The notes under the pieces were generated by a model that was given only the letters and a program-made list of their open reading frames with translations, had not been told where the DNA came from and ran no database searches. A stretch of DNA of 64,000 nucleotides from JBBIWA01 sp037439425. GTDB lineage: Bacteria > Acidobacteriota > Blastocatellia > RBC074. The first letter of the stretch is position 1; every line of letters begins with the position of its first letter. Positions 17,969-26,412 of the stretch are shown piece after piece. Made by a program: the position numbers and the translations under genes. The DNA lies in the NCBI GenBank assembly GCA_037439425.1, contig JBBIWA010000025.1:1-64000 (forward strand), written 5' to 3'.

Positions 17969-18970
17969 ATGAATGTTGCTCAGGACTATCAGGCTGTGGA
18001 GCGCCGTGGGACAGACGTTCTTGAGTTCGAGGCCGGGCCAGAGAAAGAAAGATTGGATCGGTTTCTCGCGCGCTGTGTGCCAGGTTTGAGCTTGACCCGG
18101 ATTCGTCGCGCGATTGCTGAAGGGGCAGTGCTGGTCAATGGCGCGATTTCCGCTAAGGGCGCGCGGCTGGCTCCGGGCGACCGCGTGAGCTTGTGGGTCT
18201 CGCCCACCGAACGCACGGCCGCTACCCCGGAAGCGCTAGCCTTCGAGGTGCTGCACGAAGATGATGAAATTATCGTGGTCAATAAACCGGCCGGGATGCT
18301 GGTTCATCCTTCGCGCCTGGAAAAGTCTGGGACACTGGCTAATGGGTTGGCTTATCATTTCCTGCAAAGGAGCGGGCGGCCGCTACGCCCTGGCATCGTT
18401 CATCGCCTGGACCGCGATACCTCAGGAACTATCGTCGTCGCCAAGACGGCGCGCGCCCATCGCCTGCTTTCAAAAGCTTTCCGAGAGCGGCGCATCATGA
18501 AGACTTACCTGGCGCTGGTCAAAGGTCGGGTCGCGCCGGAAGCAGGAGAGATTGACGCCCCTATCGGCTGGGAAGCCAGCGCCTGGCCTCGGTGGCGTGT
18601 GATGGATCAAGGACGGCCTGCACGGACTCGCTACCGGGTCAAGCGAAGATTTGAGCAGGCCACCTTGCTTGAACTAGAACCGCTCACCGGGCGCACTCAT
18701 CAGTTACGCATTCACTGCGCTTTCATCGGCCACCCGATGATCGGTGACCGCCTCTATGGGGAAGCAGCAGCAACTATGGCCGAGACGCTGAAATTGAAAC
18801 ATCAGTTGCTGCACGCTGCCACTCTGGCTTTCCGCCATCCGGCTACGGGCGAGCCATTGACTTTCGCCGCCCCGCTCCCGCCAGTCATGAAGCAGATGTT
18901 GGAGCTGCTCGGCTCAGGCAATAGCGCAACCGAGACTGAAGCACAGATATGCCAGACTATGATGTCTTGA
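17969..18970 (+). CDS. RluA-family 23S rRNA pseudouridine synthase (RluD-like)
   Basis: A 333-residue RNA-modifying enzyme that isomerises uridine to pseudouridine. An N-terminal S4 RNA-binding domain spans about 25-85 (RLDRFLARCVPGLSLTRIRR, then GAVLVNGAISAKGARLAPGD). The catalytic domain follows, with the motif II signature GIVHRLDRDTSGTIVVAKT, whose Asp is the nucleophile, and LEPLTGRTHQLRIHCAFIGHP near the end. An S4 domain plus this order fits the RluD/YlyB group that modifies 23S rRNA; the exact target uridines cannot be inferred. The start at 17969 has a weak ribosome site. The gene overlaps the following flavoprotein gene by 22 bases, suggesting coupled translation. Confidence 0.92.
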   Translation: MNVAQDYQAVERRGTDVLEFEAGPEKERLDRFLARCVPGLSLTRIRRAIAEGAVLVNGAISAKGARLAPGDRVSLWVSPTERTAATPEALAFEVLHEDDEIIVVNKPAGMLVHPSRLEKSGTLANGLAYHFLQRSGRPLRPGIVHRLDRDTSGTIVVAKTARAHRLLSKAFRERRIMKTYLALVKGRVAPEAGEIDAPIGWEASAWPRWRVMDQGRPARTRYRVKRRFEQATLLELEPLTGRTHQLRIHCAFIGHPMIGDRLYGEAAATMAETLKLKHQLLHAATLAFRHPATGEPLTFAAPLPPVMKQMLELLGSGNSATETEAQICQTMMS

Positions 18971-19878
18971 TTGTGGGCGGTGGGCCAGGCGGTATCAGTG
19001 CTTTGCTCTGGTGTCATTCTCTCAATCTGCGCGCGCTGCTGCTTGAACGCGCTCCTGAGTTGGGCGGACAATTGCTGCAGATCTATCATCGCGTGATTGA
19101 CTATCCGGGGTTGATCGCGCAAAGCGGTCGCGAGCTGCGCGACTGCTTTGAGGCTCATCTGCGTCAATTGCAGTTGGAATGGCGAGCCGGATGTCGCCTG
19201 GAAGAGATCAGGCTGCGCGATCGTCAACTGATCTGCGACGGAGAGTCACTCAGCAGCCGGGCACTCATTCTGGCTACCGGCGCGCGCAAGCGCCGCCTTG
19301 GAGTTCCAGGAGAGGATGAGTTCGAGGGCCGTGGAGTCAGCTTCTCAGCGACTCGCGACCATCAGGCTTTTGCTGGGCGTGAGGTTTGCGTAGTCGGCGG
19401 CGGCGACACCGCCTTTGAAAACAGCCTGCTGCTGGCGCGCGTCTGCCCGCGAGTGACACTCATTCACCGCTCAAGTAGCTTCCGCGCGCGCCCAAGCTGG
19501 ATCTCAGAGGTCTTCAATCATCCGCGCATCAAGGTGCTGACCAACACGACGGTCAAAGCGATCGAGGGTGGGAGCGAAGTCGAACGCTTGATTGTAGAAG
19601 ATGCCATCACCGGCCGGCGCAGTGTTCTTCCCACGCAAGGCGTCTTCATTCGCATCGGGATAGCTCCGAATACGGAAAGCTTTCAAGGCCAACTGGAGCT
19701 TGATGAAGCCGGCTTTATCAAGACTGATCAGCGTCAACGTACCTCGCTTGAGCTGGTCTATGCTGTAGGTGATGTTTGCCGCCCCATCTGCTTGAGCGTC
19801 GCTACCGCCGTCGGGCAGGGAGCGGTTGCCGCCAAGGATATTGCTGAGATGATGAAGCAAGAGGAGCCCTTTGAATAA
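18949..19878 (+). CDS. Thioredoxin-reductase-like FAD/NAD(P) flavoprotein lacking the CxxC
   Basis: A 309-residue two-Rossmann flavoprotein of the thioredoxin reductase fold. The FAD-binding GGGPGGISALL (10-20), the TGARKRRLGVPGE motif and the NADPH-binding VVGGGDTAFENSLLLA (148-163) are intact, and YAVGDVCRPICLSVATAVGQ closes the FAD site. At the position of the redox-active CATC the sequence is SATR (133-136), so it cannot reduce thioredoxin by the usual dithiol mechanism. Known relatives without CxxC act as ferredoxin/flavodoxin-NADP reductases or on other acceptors, so a reductase of that kind is the best guess. It starts inside the end of the RluA-type gene and ends with the run EEPFE. 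Confidence 0.85.
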   Translation: MPDYDVLIVGGGPGGISALLWCHSLNLRALLLERAPELGGQLLQIYHRVIDYPGLIAQSGRELRDCFEAHLRQLQLEWRAGCRLEEIRLRDRQLICDGESLSSRALILATGARKRRLGVPGEDEFEGRGVSFSATRDHQAFAGREVCVVGGGDTAFENSLLLARVCPRVTLIHRSSSFRARPSWISEVFNHPRIKVLTNTTVKAIEGGSEVERLIVEDAITGRRSVLPTQGVFIRIGIAPNTESFQGQLELDEAGFIKTDQRQRTSLELVYAVGDVCRPICLSVATAVGQGAVAAKDIAEMMKQEEPFE

Positions 19879-19886
19879 CAGACCAT

Positions 19887-20064
19887 CAGCCCGCGCAGGC
19901 GATCGATGGCATATAGCCTGGGGTGATTTGTGGATTTCGGATTGCGAATTTCGGATTTTTCGGATTGCGGATTGCGGATTTGCCAAGCGAGCGACAGCTT
20001 GCTGTGATAGGTTGGGTTCTTTTTTCAGCCCGCGCAGGCGGGCGAGAGCATACAGCCTGGGGTG
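19887..20064. repeat. 39-bp direct repeat pair and GGATTGCGGATT-type simple repeat
   Basis: Copies at 19887-19925 and 20026-20064 share CAGCCCGCGCAGGCG, then GAG/GATGGCATAYAGCCTGGGGTG. Between them (19936-19980) lies a degenerate array of GGATTGCGGATTTC-like units related to the stretch at 8076-8111. A third, shorter GAGCCCGCACACGCGGGCGA lies at about 20099. Nothing coding was recognised here. Confidence 0.7.
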
Positions 20065-20252
20065 CTAACCCCAGGAACGAGCAACCACCCAATCAAACGA
20101 GCCCGCACACGCGGGCGATAGTAGCAGCGGAGACCTATCAGATTACTTTACTAATTGATCACTCTCATCTGGCACAAATGCCCGAGCCGGGGTAGAATCA
20201 GGTGCGTCCCATGACCTCGAACCGTGTCTTCATCAGGAGCAGACTCTCGCTT

Positions 20253-21305
20253 ATGAACGTTGATTATCGTTTCCTTCTCCAAGTCGCCTTCATTTCAGCC
20301 TGGCTAGCTACGTCTTTACTGGCCGCGCAAGGAATCCAGTATACGGTTCAGATTGAGGCGACCCCAGATCAGGTGGTGGCCGAAGAACGAGTCGGACAGC
20401 TTAAGGCTCAGGGGCTAGAGGCTTATTGGATCAAAAGCAATGTTCCGGGCAAAGGAGTATTCTTCCGCGTGCGGATTGGGCGCTTTGCCACCAAGGCAGC
20501 CGCCAGGCAGTATGGTGAGCGGTTGCGCCAGCAAGGTCGCATCACCGATTACTTCGTAGTCGAGTACGAGGCTCCTGCCCAAAGCAGTCCACAGACGGCG
20601 CCTGTTAAGCCGCAGAGTAGTTTGCCCTTTAAACCGATACTCACGCCCAACCCTAAGGAAACACGCATTGCTTCAACAAAGCCTGAGCCGAAGTCAGCCG
20701 AAGCCGCTTCTCCGACTCAAGCTGTTGCCTCTCCGCCATCACTGAAGCCGCTTCCCTCACCCTCTCGGATCGAGGCCGAGCCTCGCCTCTCCGCCCCGGT
20801 AAGCGGCTACGTCCGCTACTTGGACAAAGTGGTGGGATATTCATTCGATCATCCGGCTAGCTGGACTGGCGGTCCAATCAGCGCTGAGGAAGCGCAGAAA
20901 CAGAGCATTGACGCGGGAGCAACCTTCCTCTCGAAGGAGGATGCGGCCTTTATCAACGTGATCTGGAACAATGTTCCCGAAGCCAACAATCCGGAGAAAT
21001 ACAATAACGATCTGCTCGTCACTCAGGTGGTCGAAAGCATGGGATCAGGGGCTGAGACCCAGCGTCTGAAGGAGACCAGGCGGCAGGTGCTCACCGAAGG
21101 CGATCAGATCAAAACGTTTCTCGATCTCGAGGCCAGCTTCCGCAACGCTACTACTTCGGAGGTGATGGATTTTGGGGGTAAGGCGGTGATCATTCGGGCC
21201 AGCAAAGGGATGCTCCTGGTTGTCGTCTTCTACTTCAAGAACGGATCGCCCAATGCCCCTCTCTTGGCCGAGACCATCGTCCGCAGCGCGCGCGCGCCGG
21301 AGTGA
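20253..21305 (+). CDS. SPOR-domain exported protein
   Basis: A 350-residue protein whose N-terminus (MNVDYRFLLQVAFISAWLAT, SLLAA) is a signal peptide or anchor. In-frame ATGs at 20202 and 20211 exist, but starting at 20253 gives the cleaner signal. A SPOR domain occupies about 28-105 (IQYTVQIEATPDQVVAEERV, GKGVFFRVRIGRFATKAAAR). SPOR domains bind denuded peptidoglycan glycan strands at septa. A Pro/Ser/Thr-rich linker (about 110-200) leads to a C-terminal domain of about 150 residues (VSGYVRYLDKVVGYSFDHPA, then ASWTGGP...). That domain resembles PsbP/lipoprotein-like modules for stress-type exported proteins. Likely periplasmic, cell-envelope associated. Confidence 0.8.
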   Translation: MNVDYRFLLQVAFISAWLATSLLAAQGIQYTVQIEATPDQVVAEERVGQLKAQGLEAYWIKSNVPGKGVFFRVRIGRFATKAAARQYGERLRQQGRITDYFVVEYEAPAQSSPQTAPVKPQSSLPFKPILTPNPKETRIASTKPEPKSAEAASPTQAVASPPSLKPLPSPSRIEAEPRLSAPVSGYVRYLDKVVGYSFDHPASWTGGPISAEEAQKQSIDAGATFLSKEDAAFINVIWNNVPEANNPEKYNNDLLVTQVVESMGSGAETQRLKETRRQVLTEGDQIKTFLDLEASFRNATTSEVMDFGGKAVIIRASKGMLLVVVFYFKNGSPNAPLLAETIVRSARAPE

Positions 21306-21336
21306 AAGCAGTCTTCAGCAGCAGCTTCGTGATGGC

Positions 21337-22473
21337 TTACCTGAGATCGAGGCTGCGCCGGGTGACCAGATCATAATATGATTCATAACCGCCCAGGTGC
21401 TGGTCCTTGATCAGGCTCTCGATCGTTTGCAGCAATTGGACGCTGAAGTAATTGTCTACCGTCTGGGGATGCTGATTGGCGTAATAGGCATAGTTGAAGT
21501 AGCTGCGAATGATGACGCTTTTTTGATCAATCGGCAGGCTCTTGAGATTCTCGACGAAACGTTCAAAGCTGCCTTGGCGCATAAGATAGAATTCGACGTT
21601 GGAAGTGTAAAAAGCCGAGACGCGCTCGCCGATCTCAGTCAGATATTGCCCGATGCTGCGCAGTGCATGTGGCCCTGAGAGATCACCCGTCACCGGGATA
21701 ATCCGATCCTCTTCCATCATCTGCTTGAGGAATTGATAGTCAGCTTCCGCTGCTAGGTAATTACGTTGCCGTCCTTCCAGGTCGCGCTCTAGAAGCAGCT
21801 CGCGATAGGGCGGAAAGAAAGTGCGGCCCGAAGGGCGGTCGCGAATCGTGTAGCGCACTTCGAGACCCGCTTCAACAAAAGAGTCGTAGATATGGTTGAT
21901 AGCTGCTTTGTCGCTCTCCGAAAGGGGGATGCCGAAGCCGCTGATGAGTTCGTGAACTTTGCTCCGGGTGCGTTCAACCAGTTTGGGGTCCGAGGGCGTG
22001 CGATCTATGTAATCCACCAGGTCGCGGATGGAGCGATCTTGCCACTGCTTGGGGTTGGGCGGCAGCGGTTTGCCAAACAGCAGCGAAAGATACTCCAGGC
22101 GGTTGCGCCCCAGGATAAAGAGCGCTTTGAACATCAGGTGCTGCAACATATTGTCGCGGCGAATATCGATCATGAAAGCCAGGCGCGGCTTGATCTGCGC
22201 GATATAGGTGTAGTTCTGGTCCGGCCCGACTCCGAGATAAGCTCCGCCAGTGATGTGCATCTTTTCGAGTTTATTGAGCACGTGTTGATAGGAGAGCTCG
22301 TTTGAGACTAGATTATCCGAGCCAAAATAGCCGCCCGGCTCTGACAAACGGAGCGTGAGTCGAGCGCTCTCTTTACGCCTGGCTGCCTGATCGGGCTTTT
22401 GCGCGCGAGCCGAAAGCCCCACCAGCAAAACCGCGGCCACCAAAATCGCAATCAACCGCTGAAGCCTGCTCAT
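21337..22473 (-). CDS. Exported protein of unknown function with methyltransferase-like nucleotide fold
   Basis: A 378-residue product. I start it at the ATG at 22473, which has AAGGAGACAT in front and gives a signal peptide or anchor (MSRLQRLIAILVAAVLLVGL, SARA). An upstream frame from 22617 has no ribosome site. The sequence GGAYLGVGPDQNYTYIAQIK, then PRLAFMIDIRRDN, followed by HLMFKALF, resembles the glycine-rich and acidic loops of the Leptospira LIC_10091-type proteins, which share features with SAM-dependent methyltransferases. This comparison is from memory and tentative. The remainder is helical, with many Arg, Tyr and Phe residues, and no clear catalytic motif. It follows the large P-loop protein gene on the same strand after 103 bases. 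Confidence 0.6.
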   Translation of the reverse strand: MSRLQRLIAILVAAVLLVGLSARAQKPDQAARRKESARLTLRLSEPGGYFGSDNLVSNELSYQHVLNKLEKMHITGGAYLGVGPDQNYTYIAQIKPRLAFMIDIRRDNMLQHLMFKALFILGRNRLEYLSLLFGKPLPPNPKQWQDRSIRDLVDYIDRTPSDPKLVERTRSKVHELISGFGIPLSESDKAAINHIYDSFVEAGLEVRYTIRDRPSGRTFFPPYRELLLERDLEGRQRNYLAAEADYQFLKQMMEEDRIIPVTGDLSGPHALRSIGQYLTEIGERVSAFYTSNVEFYLMRQGSFERFVENLKSLPIDQKSVIIRSYFNYAYYANQHPQTVDNYFSVQLLQTIESLIKDQHLGGYESYYDLVTRRSLDLR

Positions 22474-22576
22474 TATGTCTCCTTGATAATTTTCCTCACC
22501 TTCACAGTTAAGGCTGCCTGCAGCCATCCGCAATGCAACAGGCCAATTATCTTCATCCTGCGCAGTCAGAGCAACG

Positions 22577-25567
22577 TCAAAAGAAGGGCTCTCTGAAATT
22601 ACCAACCCAATTGGCACTCAGGGCTGCCGCCCCAGTTATGGCTCTCTTGAGCAGGTCAATCGTTGAGGCTGAAATCGGGCCTGAAAACGAGCCTTGACCA
22701 AGTTGTGCCAGCTCGCTGGCTATTGTCTCGTCTGCCAGTTCAGGCACCGATTGCGCAAGCAGGTCCAGCGCAATGGGGCCAAGCACCTGCGAACAATGAT
22801 TCAATCCTTGGCGCAGCAGTTCCATCACCTGGCTGCACAATCTGTGGGGCTGTCTTGCTTCGTCAGCGGCAAATCCGCAAGCACAGCGCGCCTGATACAG
22901 AAGCGCTCGCTGCGGGTCCAGATCGCACCGCTGCCGCTCGATCTCATCCACCAGCCTCCTGGCACTTTGCCAGTACCGCGTCTCAATGAGCTGGCTCAAG
23001 CGCTCCAGATTGAACCATTGGGGACTTGATCGCACTTGGGCGAGACACAGCTCGATCTCTTCACTGGAGAGCTGGCGATGCAGAGCTAGATAGCGGTGAG
23101 TGTATAAGCGCCGATAAGCTTCAACCCCATCCATCCATTCCGCCCGTTTGTTGGCCTGCAGGAAGTCGAGCACACGCTCACTGCTGGCGCTGAGCCCTTG
23201 CCAGAAGGGATAAAGTTGATCCCCTTCAGCCACCTGCGCCGCCCGCAGATATTTGCATTCAGCCTCCCACTGCGGTAGCCAATCATTGAAGGCCCGTAGC
23301 CTCATCCCTTGAAGGAGAAGAGTTCTGAATCTCAGCGGACTATGGTCAAACAATTGCTTCACGCGGTCGAGGCCATGGCCGTGATCACTTTCTGAATGCG
23401 ACTCTTTTTCCCTAAGCATGGCGGCTAGTTTGTCGAGTTCTTCTTTGATCTGCAACCACTCACCAGCCACTTTGGATTCGGCGCTGGCCCTCTCCAGCAG
23501 CGAGATTGCTGGGGTGAGGTCTAGCGAGACCCATTCCACTTGCCAGCGCTGGAGTAAAGCGGTAAAAGCCTCGCGCTCCGGCGCAATCGCGGTGCTCTCC
23601 ATCAGTGCTCGACTCACAGCGCGCCGCCACAACAGTTCGTCCCCGGCTTCATTGTTCGCAGCAGGCGGCGTAGAAAGGGGGAGAGAGGGCGATTGCTTCT
23701 CTTGCTTGCCCGCTCGGAGCAATTCGCTCAGTGAAAGCGGTGGCTCCTGCTCAATCAGAATCGGCTCGATCGGCGGCGCATTCCGGCTCAATCGGCCTTC
23801 GAGGATAAATAGACGCACAAACAATCGCTCCGCCTGCCGGCGGTAATCGGCAAGCAGAGGGGCAAACTGCGGCGACTGCGTCTGCGGCGCCCCGGCCCGT
23901 TGCCATTTTTTCAGCACTGCATATGACTTAAGCACTTGCAGTTCGTTCGGAGTTGGCCTGGCCGGAACCCATTCAAAACCGGTCGCCTCTCCCCTGACTG
24001 TTTTGTCCGCCGCTGCCCAATGTCGCATCAGGAGGCGGAGCGCAGCAGAGGAACTCACCAGTAGAATACCTTCTGGCTTCCGCTCGACGCGCCACAGCGA
24101 GCCGTCATCAGGGTGAGAGTGACGTTCCGCTTCATCATTGAATTGCCGTGGCCAGTCCTGAAAATATCCTGCTCCGCAGGCTACTAGCAGGTCGAAGAGA
24201 GCTGGTGCAGCGTCACCGATGGTGTCGCTTTCGGTCAGCAGTCTCTCTTCAATGGAGAGCTCGGAGGGGCGGCTCAGCACATAGCGCGGCTCAGCCGCGC
24301 CGTCGTGCCGGATGCAGTCGGGCGCGAGGCGGTGCATCTGATCCAGCAGTTCTGCAATCACCGGGTAGCTGGCAGATGCCTCATCCAGGCTGTAGAGCAA
24401 GCAACCATCAGCCAATTCTTGGCTGGTCGCTGGAGCATTAATCGCCGTATGCAGGAACAGAGCCTGCGCCAGCAGGCGCCCCCACAAACGCCACTCCTGA
24501 TGCAGTCGTTCCACGGCCTGACTCATCACCTGATCGTAAGCGGCAAAGAGGTCTTGCAATTCCCTCACCTGACGAAGCTGATGCTCCAGCAGCCCAAAGA
24601 GATCACCCAGCGCAAAGATAGAAACAGCCGGGCGCTGATGGACCTGGCGCAGACAATCCAGCACGAACTGGGTGAGCTGGAATTGCGGAAGATAGCGCCA
24701 CAACTGCTGGGCCAGGCGCAGCACTGGCGGATGCAGCGGATAACAATTGATGAACTCATGCTCCTCGCAACTGAGATGAGGTAAGCGTTGCTTCAGGTAA
24801 TGTAAGATCCAGGCCGCTTCTCGCTGCTGGCGCAATCTCTTGCCAGCCAAACAGGTCAAGGCCGCATTGAGCAAGCTCGCACAGTCCACTTGAACAATTT
24901 CCGCGAGCTTCATCAATCGCTGGAGACGCGAGCGTGCCTCATCGCCAGAGATCGCCTCAAGCTCTTCCAGCCGCATGGCGAGCAACACAGCAGGCGACTG
25001 GCTCTCAGATGAGGCCAGCGCGGTGATGAGCTCATATATGCGCGCGGCAGCTTCAGTCTGGCTCTTCAGCACAGTTTCAAAATTATCTATAGTGATAAGC
25101 ACCGAGACGTGGTGCGGGAGCGAGCGCCATAATTGAAGCAAGTCTGCTGGCTCGGCTTCAGGGAGAATAACTCCCTGAGCCGATGCTGCTTCGATCACCT
25201 GACGTTTAAGCCATATATCCGGCTCTGTCGCCTGAGAGTTAGTCAGATCCACTGCCAGCCAGACGCGGGAGCTGATCTCTGGCTCAGATGATGAAGGTAA
25301 GAGTTTGTGCCTGAGCGGGCCAGCCGGATCGCGCAACAGGGCACGCAACAGGCGCAGCAGCTGCGTCTTCCCGCTGCGCGCTTCGCCTAGCAACACGGTC
25401 ACCGCAGAGCTTCTCCCCGGCAGCAAATGGTTAAGCAAGCGACCGAGCGTGGCGCGCAACGACTCATCCCAAAACAGACGCTCGCTTTGCGGCGCGCGTG
25501 AAAGGTCTCCACCCCCCAGTTGAGCATAGGCAGGCGGGCAGATCAGGTCTTTAACTCTCAACTTCAT
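22577..25567 (-). CDS. Large P-loop NTPase of unknown function (STAND/AAA-like)
   Basis: A 996-residue soluble protein. A Walker A motif GEARSGKT lies at 61-68 and a Walker B-like VSVLITIDNFE at 154-164, so it has an ATPase/GTPase domain in its first quarter, in the style of STAND or KAP/AAA ATPases. The rest is a long alpha-helical, Leu/Arg/Gln-rich sequence of superhelical (TPR-like) type with many Trp residues. No transmembrane helix is visible, and the start has only a weak ribosome site. Such architecture is typical of signalling or defence NTPases, but nothing in the context confirms it. A second gene of unknown function follows on the same strand. I do not recognise a named family. Confidence 0.6.
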   Translation of the reverse strand: MKLRVKDLICPPAYAQLGGGDLSRAPQSERLFWDESLRATLGRLLNHLLPGRSSAVTVLLGEARSGKTQLLRLLRALLRDPAGPLRHKLLPSSSEPEISSRVWLAVDLTNSQATEPDIWLKRQVIEAASAQGVILPEAEPADLLQLWRSLPHHVSVLITIDNFETVLKSQTEAAARIYELITALASSESQSPAVLLAMRLEELEAISGDEARSRLQRLMKLAEIVQVDCASLLNAALTCLAGKRLRQQREAAWILHYLKQRLPHLSCEEHEFINCYPLHPPVLRLAQQLWRYLPQFQLTQFVLDCLRQVHQRPAVSIFALGDLFGLLEHQLRQVRELQDLFAAYDQVMSQAVERLHQEWRLWGRLLAQALFLHTAINAPATSQELADGCLLYSLDEASASYPVIAELLDQMHRLAPDCIRHDGAAEPRYVLSRPSELSIEERLLTESDTIGDAAPALFDLLVACGAGYFQDWPRQFNDEAERHSHPDDGSLWRVERKPEGILLVSSSAALRLLMRHWAAADKTVRGEATGFEWVPARPTPNELQVLKSYAVLKKWQRAGAPQTQSPQFAPLLADYRRQAERLFVRLFILEGRLSRNAPPIEPILIEQEPPLSLSELLRAGKQEKQSPSLPLSTPPAANNEAGDELLWRRAVSRALMESTAIAPEREAFTALLQRWQVEWVSLDLTPAISLLERASAESKVAGEWLQIKEELDKLAAMLREKESHSESDHGHGLDRVKQLFDHSPLRFRTLLLQGMRLRAFNDWLPQWEAECKYLRAAQVAEGDQLYPFWQGLSASSERVLDFLQANKRAEWMDGVEAYRRLYTHRYLALHRQLSSEEIELCLAQVRSSPQWFNLERLSQLIETRYWQSARRLVDEIERQRCDLDPQRALLYQARCACGFAADEARQPHRLCSQVMELLRQGLNHCSQVLGPIALDLLAQSVPELADETIASELAQLGQGSFSGPISASTIDLLKRAITGAAALSANWVGNFREPFF

Positions 25568-25807
25568 GTGATTCGGGACGCGCCTGGGGTTGTGTCAGTC
25601 ATCTCAGGTGGGGCAGCCTTTTCAGGGCAGGGGCGCTTCTTGAGCTTGCAATGGGCTAGCATTGTACCACAGCTCGCGAGCCGGGGAGGAGATTTTGTCT
25701 TCAATTCCGCTATTCGGCTGCAATAGTTTTGTTACATCTGGCCGCTAGGATCGCGCTGGTTTTGGCCGCCCCTTCCCTGAAAGAGACAAGTTAAGGAGTC
25801 AGAGTGC

Positions 25808-26218
25808 ATGAATGTCTTCACAGAAGAGGGAACCAGCTTCGGGCAATCCCGTTCCACCCCGACCCCTTCGCCGTCTTCAGCTGGCTCTCAAGCGCAGGAT
25901 CAGCGAAAATACATCGCGCGCATTCCTCTGGAGTTCCCACTTCAAATCACTGCGGTAGGGCGCAGCGGGCCAGGACAGAGTCTCAATATCAGCGTGACCG
26001 GTCTGTTGCTGGAGACCCACCTTTCGCTTGAGCTCGGCGACCGTGTCATCCTAACCATCACGCCTCCCGGGAGGGAAGAGAGATATCAGCTCTGTGCTGA
26101 AGTGAGCCGCGTCGCCAGTGAAGCCACAGCCTTCCAAACTGGTCACTATGGCGTGCGCGTGCTGAGCGATGATAGTCCTATCTGGCAGAACTTCCTCCGC
26201 CTGATGATGGCCCACTGA
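25808..26218 (+). CDS. PilZ-domain protein
   Basis: A 136-residue protein with a disordered Pro/Ser/Thr-rich N-terminus (about 1-30). A PilZ domain follows at about 33-130: RKYIARIPLEFPLQITAVGR begins the domain with an (R)xxxR-type element. The second PilZ motif, normally DxSxxG, is NISVTGLLLE, so the first Asp is Asn here. PilZ domains bind cyclic-di-GMP; the R motif is partly conserved but the substitution makes c-di-GMP binding uncertain. It sits upstream of a membrane glycosyltransferase gene with a 190-base gap, so regulation of surface polysaccharide or motility is plausible but not shown. Confidence 0.82.
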   Translation: MNVFTEEGTSFGQSRSTPTPSPSSAGSQAQDQRKYIARIPLEFPLQITAVGRSGPGQSLNISVTGLLLETHLSLELGDRVILTITPPGREERYQLCAEVSRVASEATAFQTGHYGVRVLSDDSPIWQNFLRLMMAH

Positions 26219-26412
26219 GGTGAGACTCGCCACCTTGAGTCTGCTCTCTCCCGGAGCGGCAAGGAGAAGGCGAAACTACGGCGCTCCCGCTCCATCCAGA
26301 CCTGGGTATGTTGCCCGTGTAGAGTACTTCTGATGATAAGCTGCTTGCAGCGGCCGGGCAGGCTATTTTAGTCTGGAGCTGATTCAAGCAGTACAAGGCA
26401 TCAACTGCGCTT

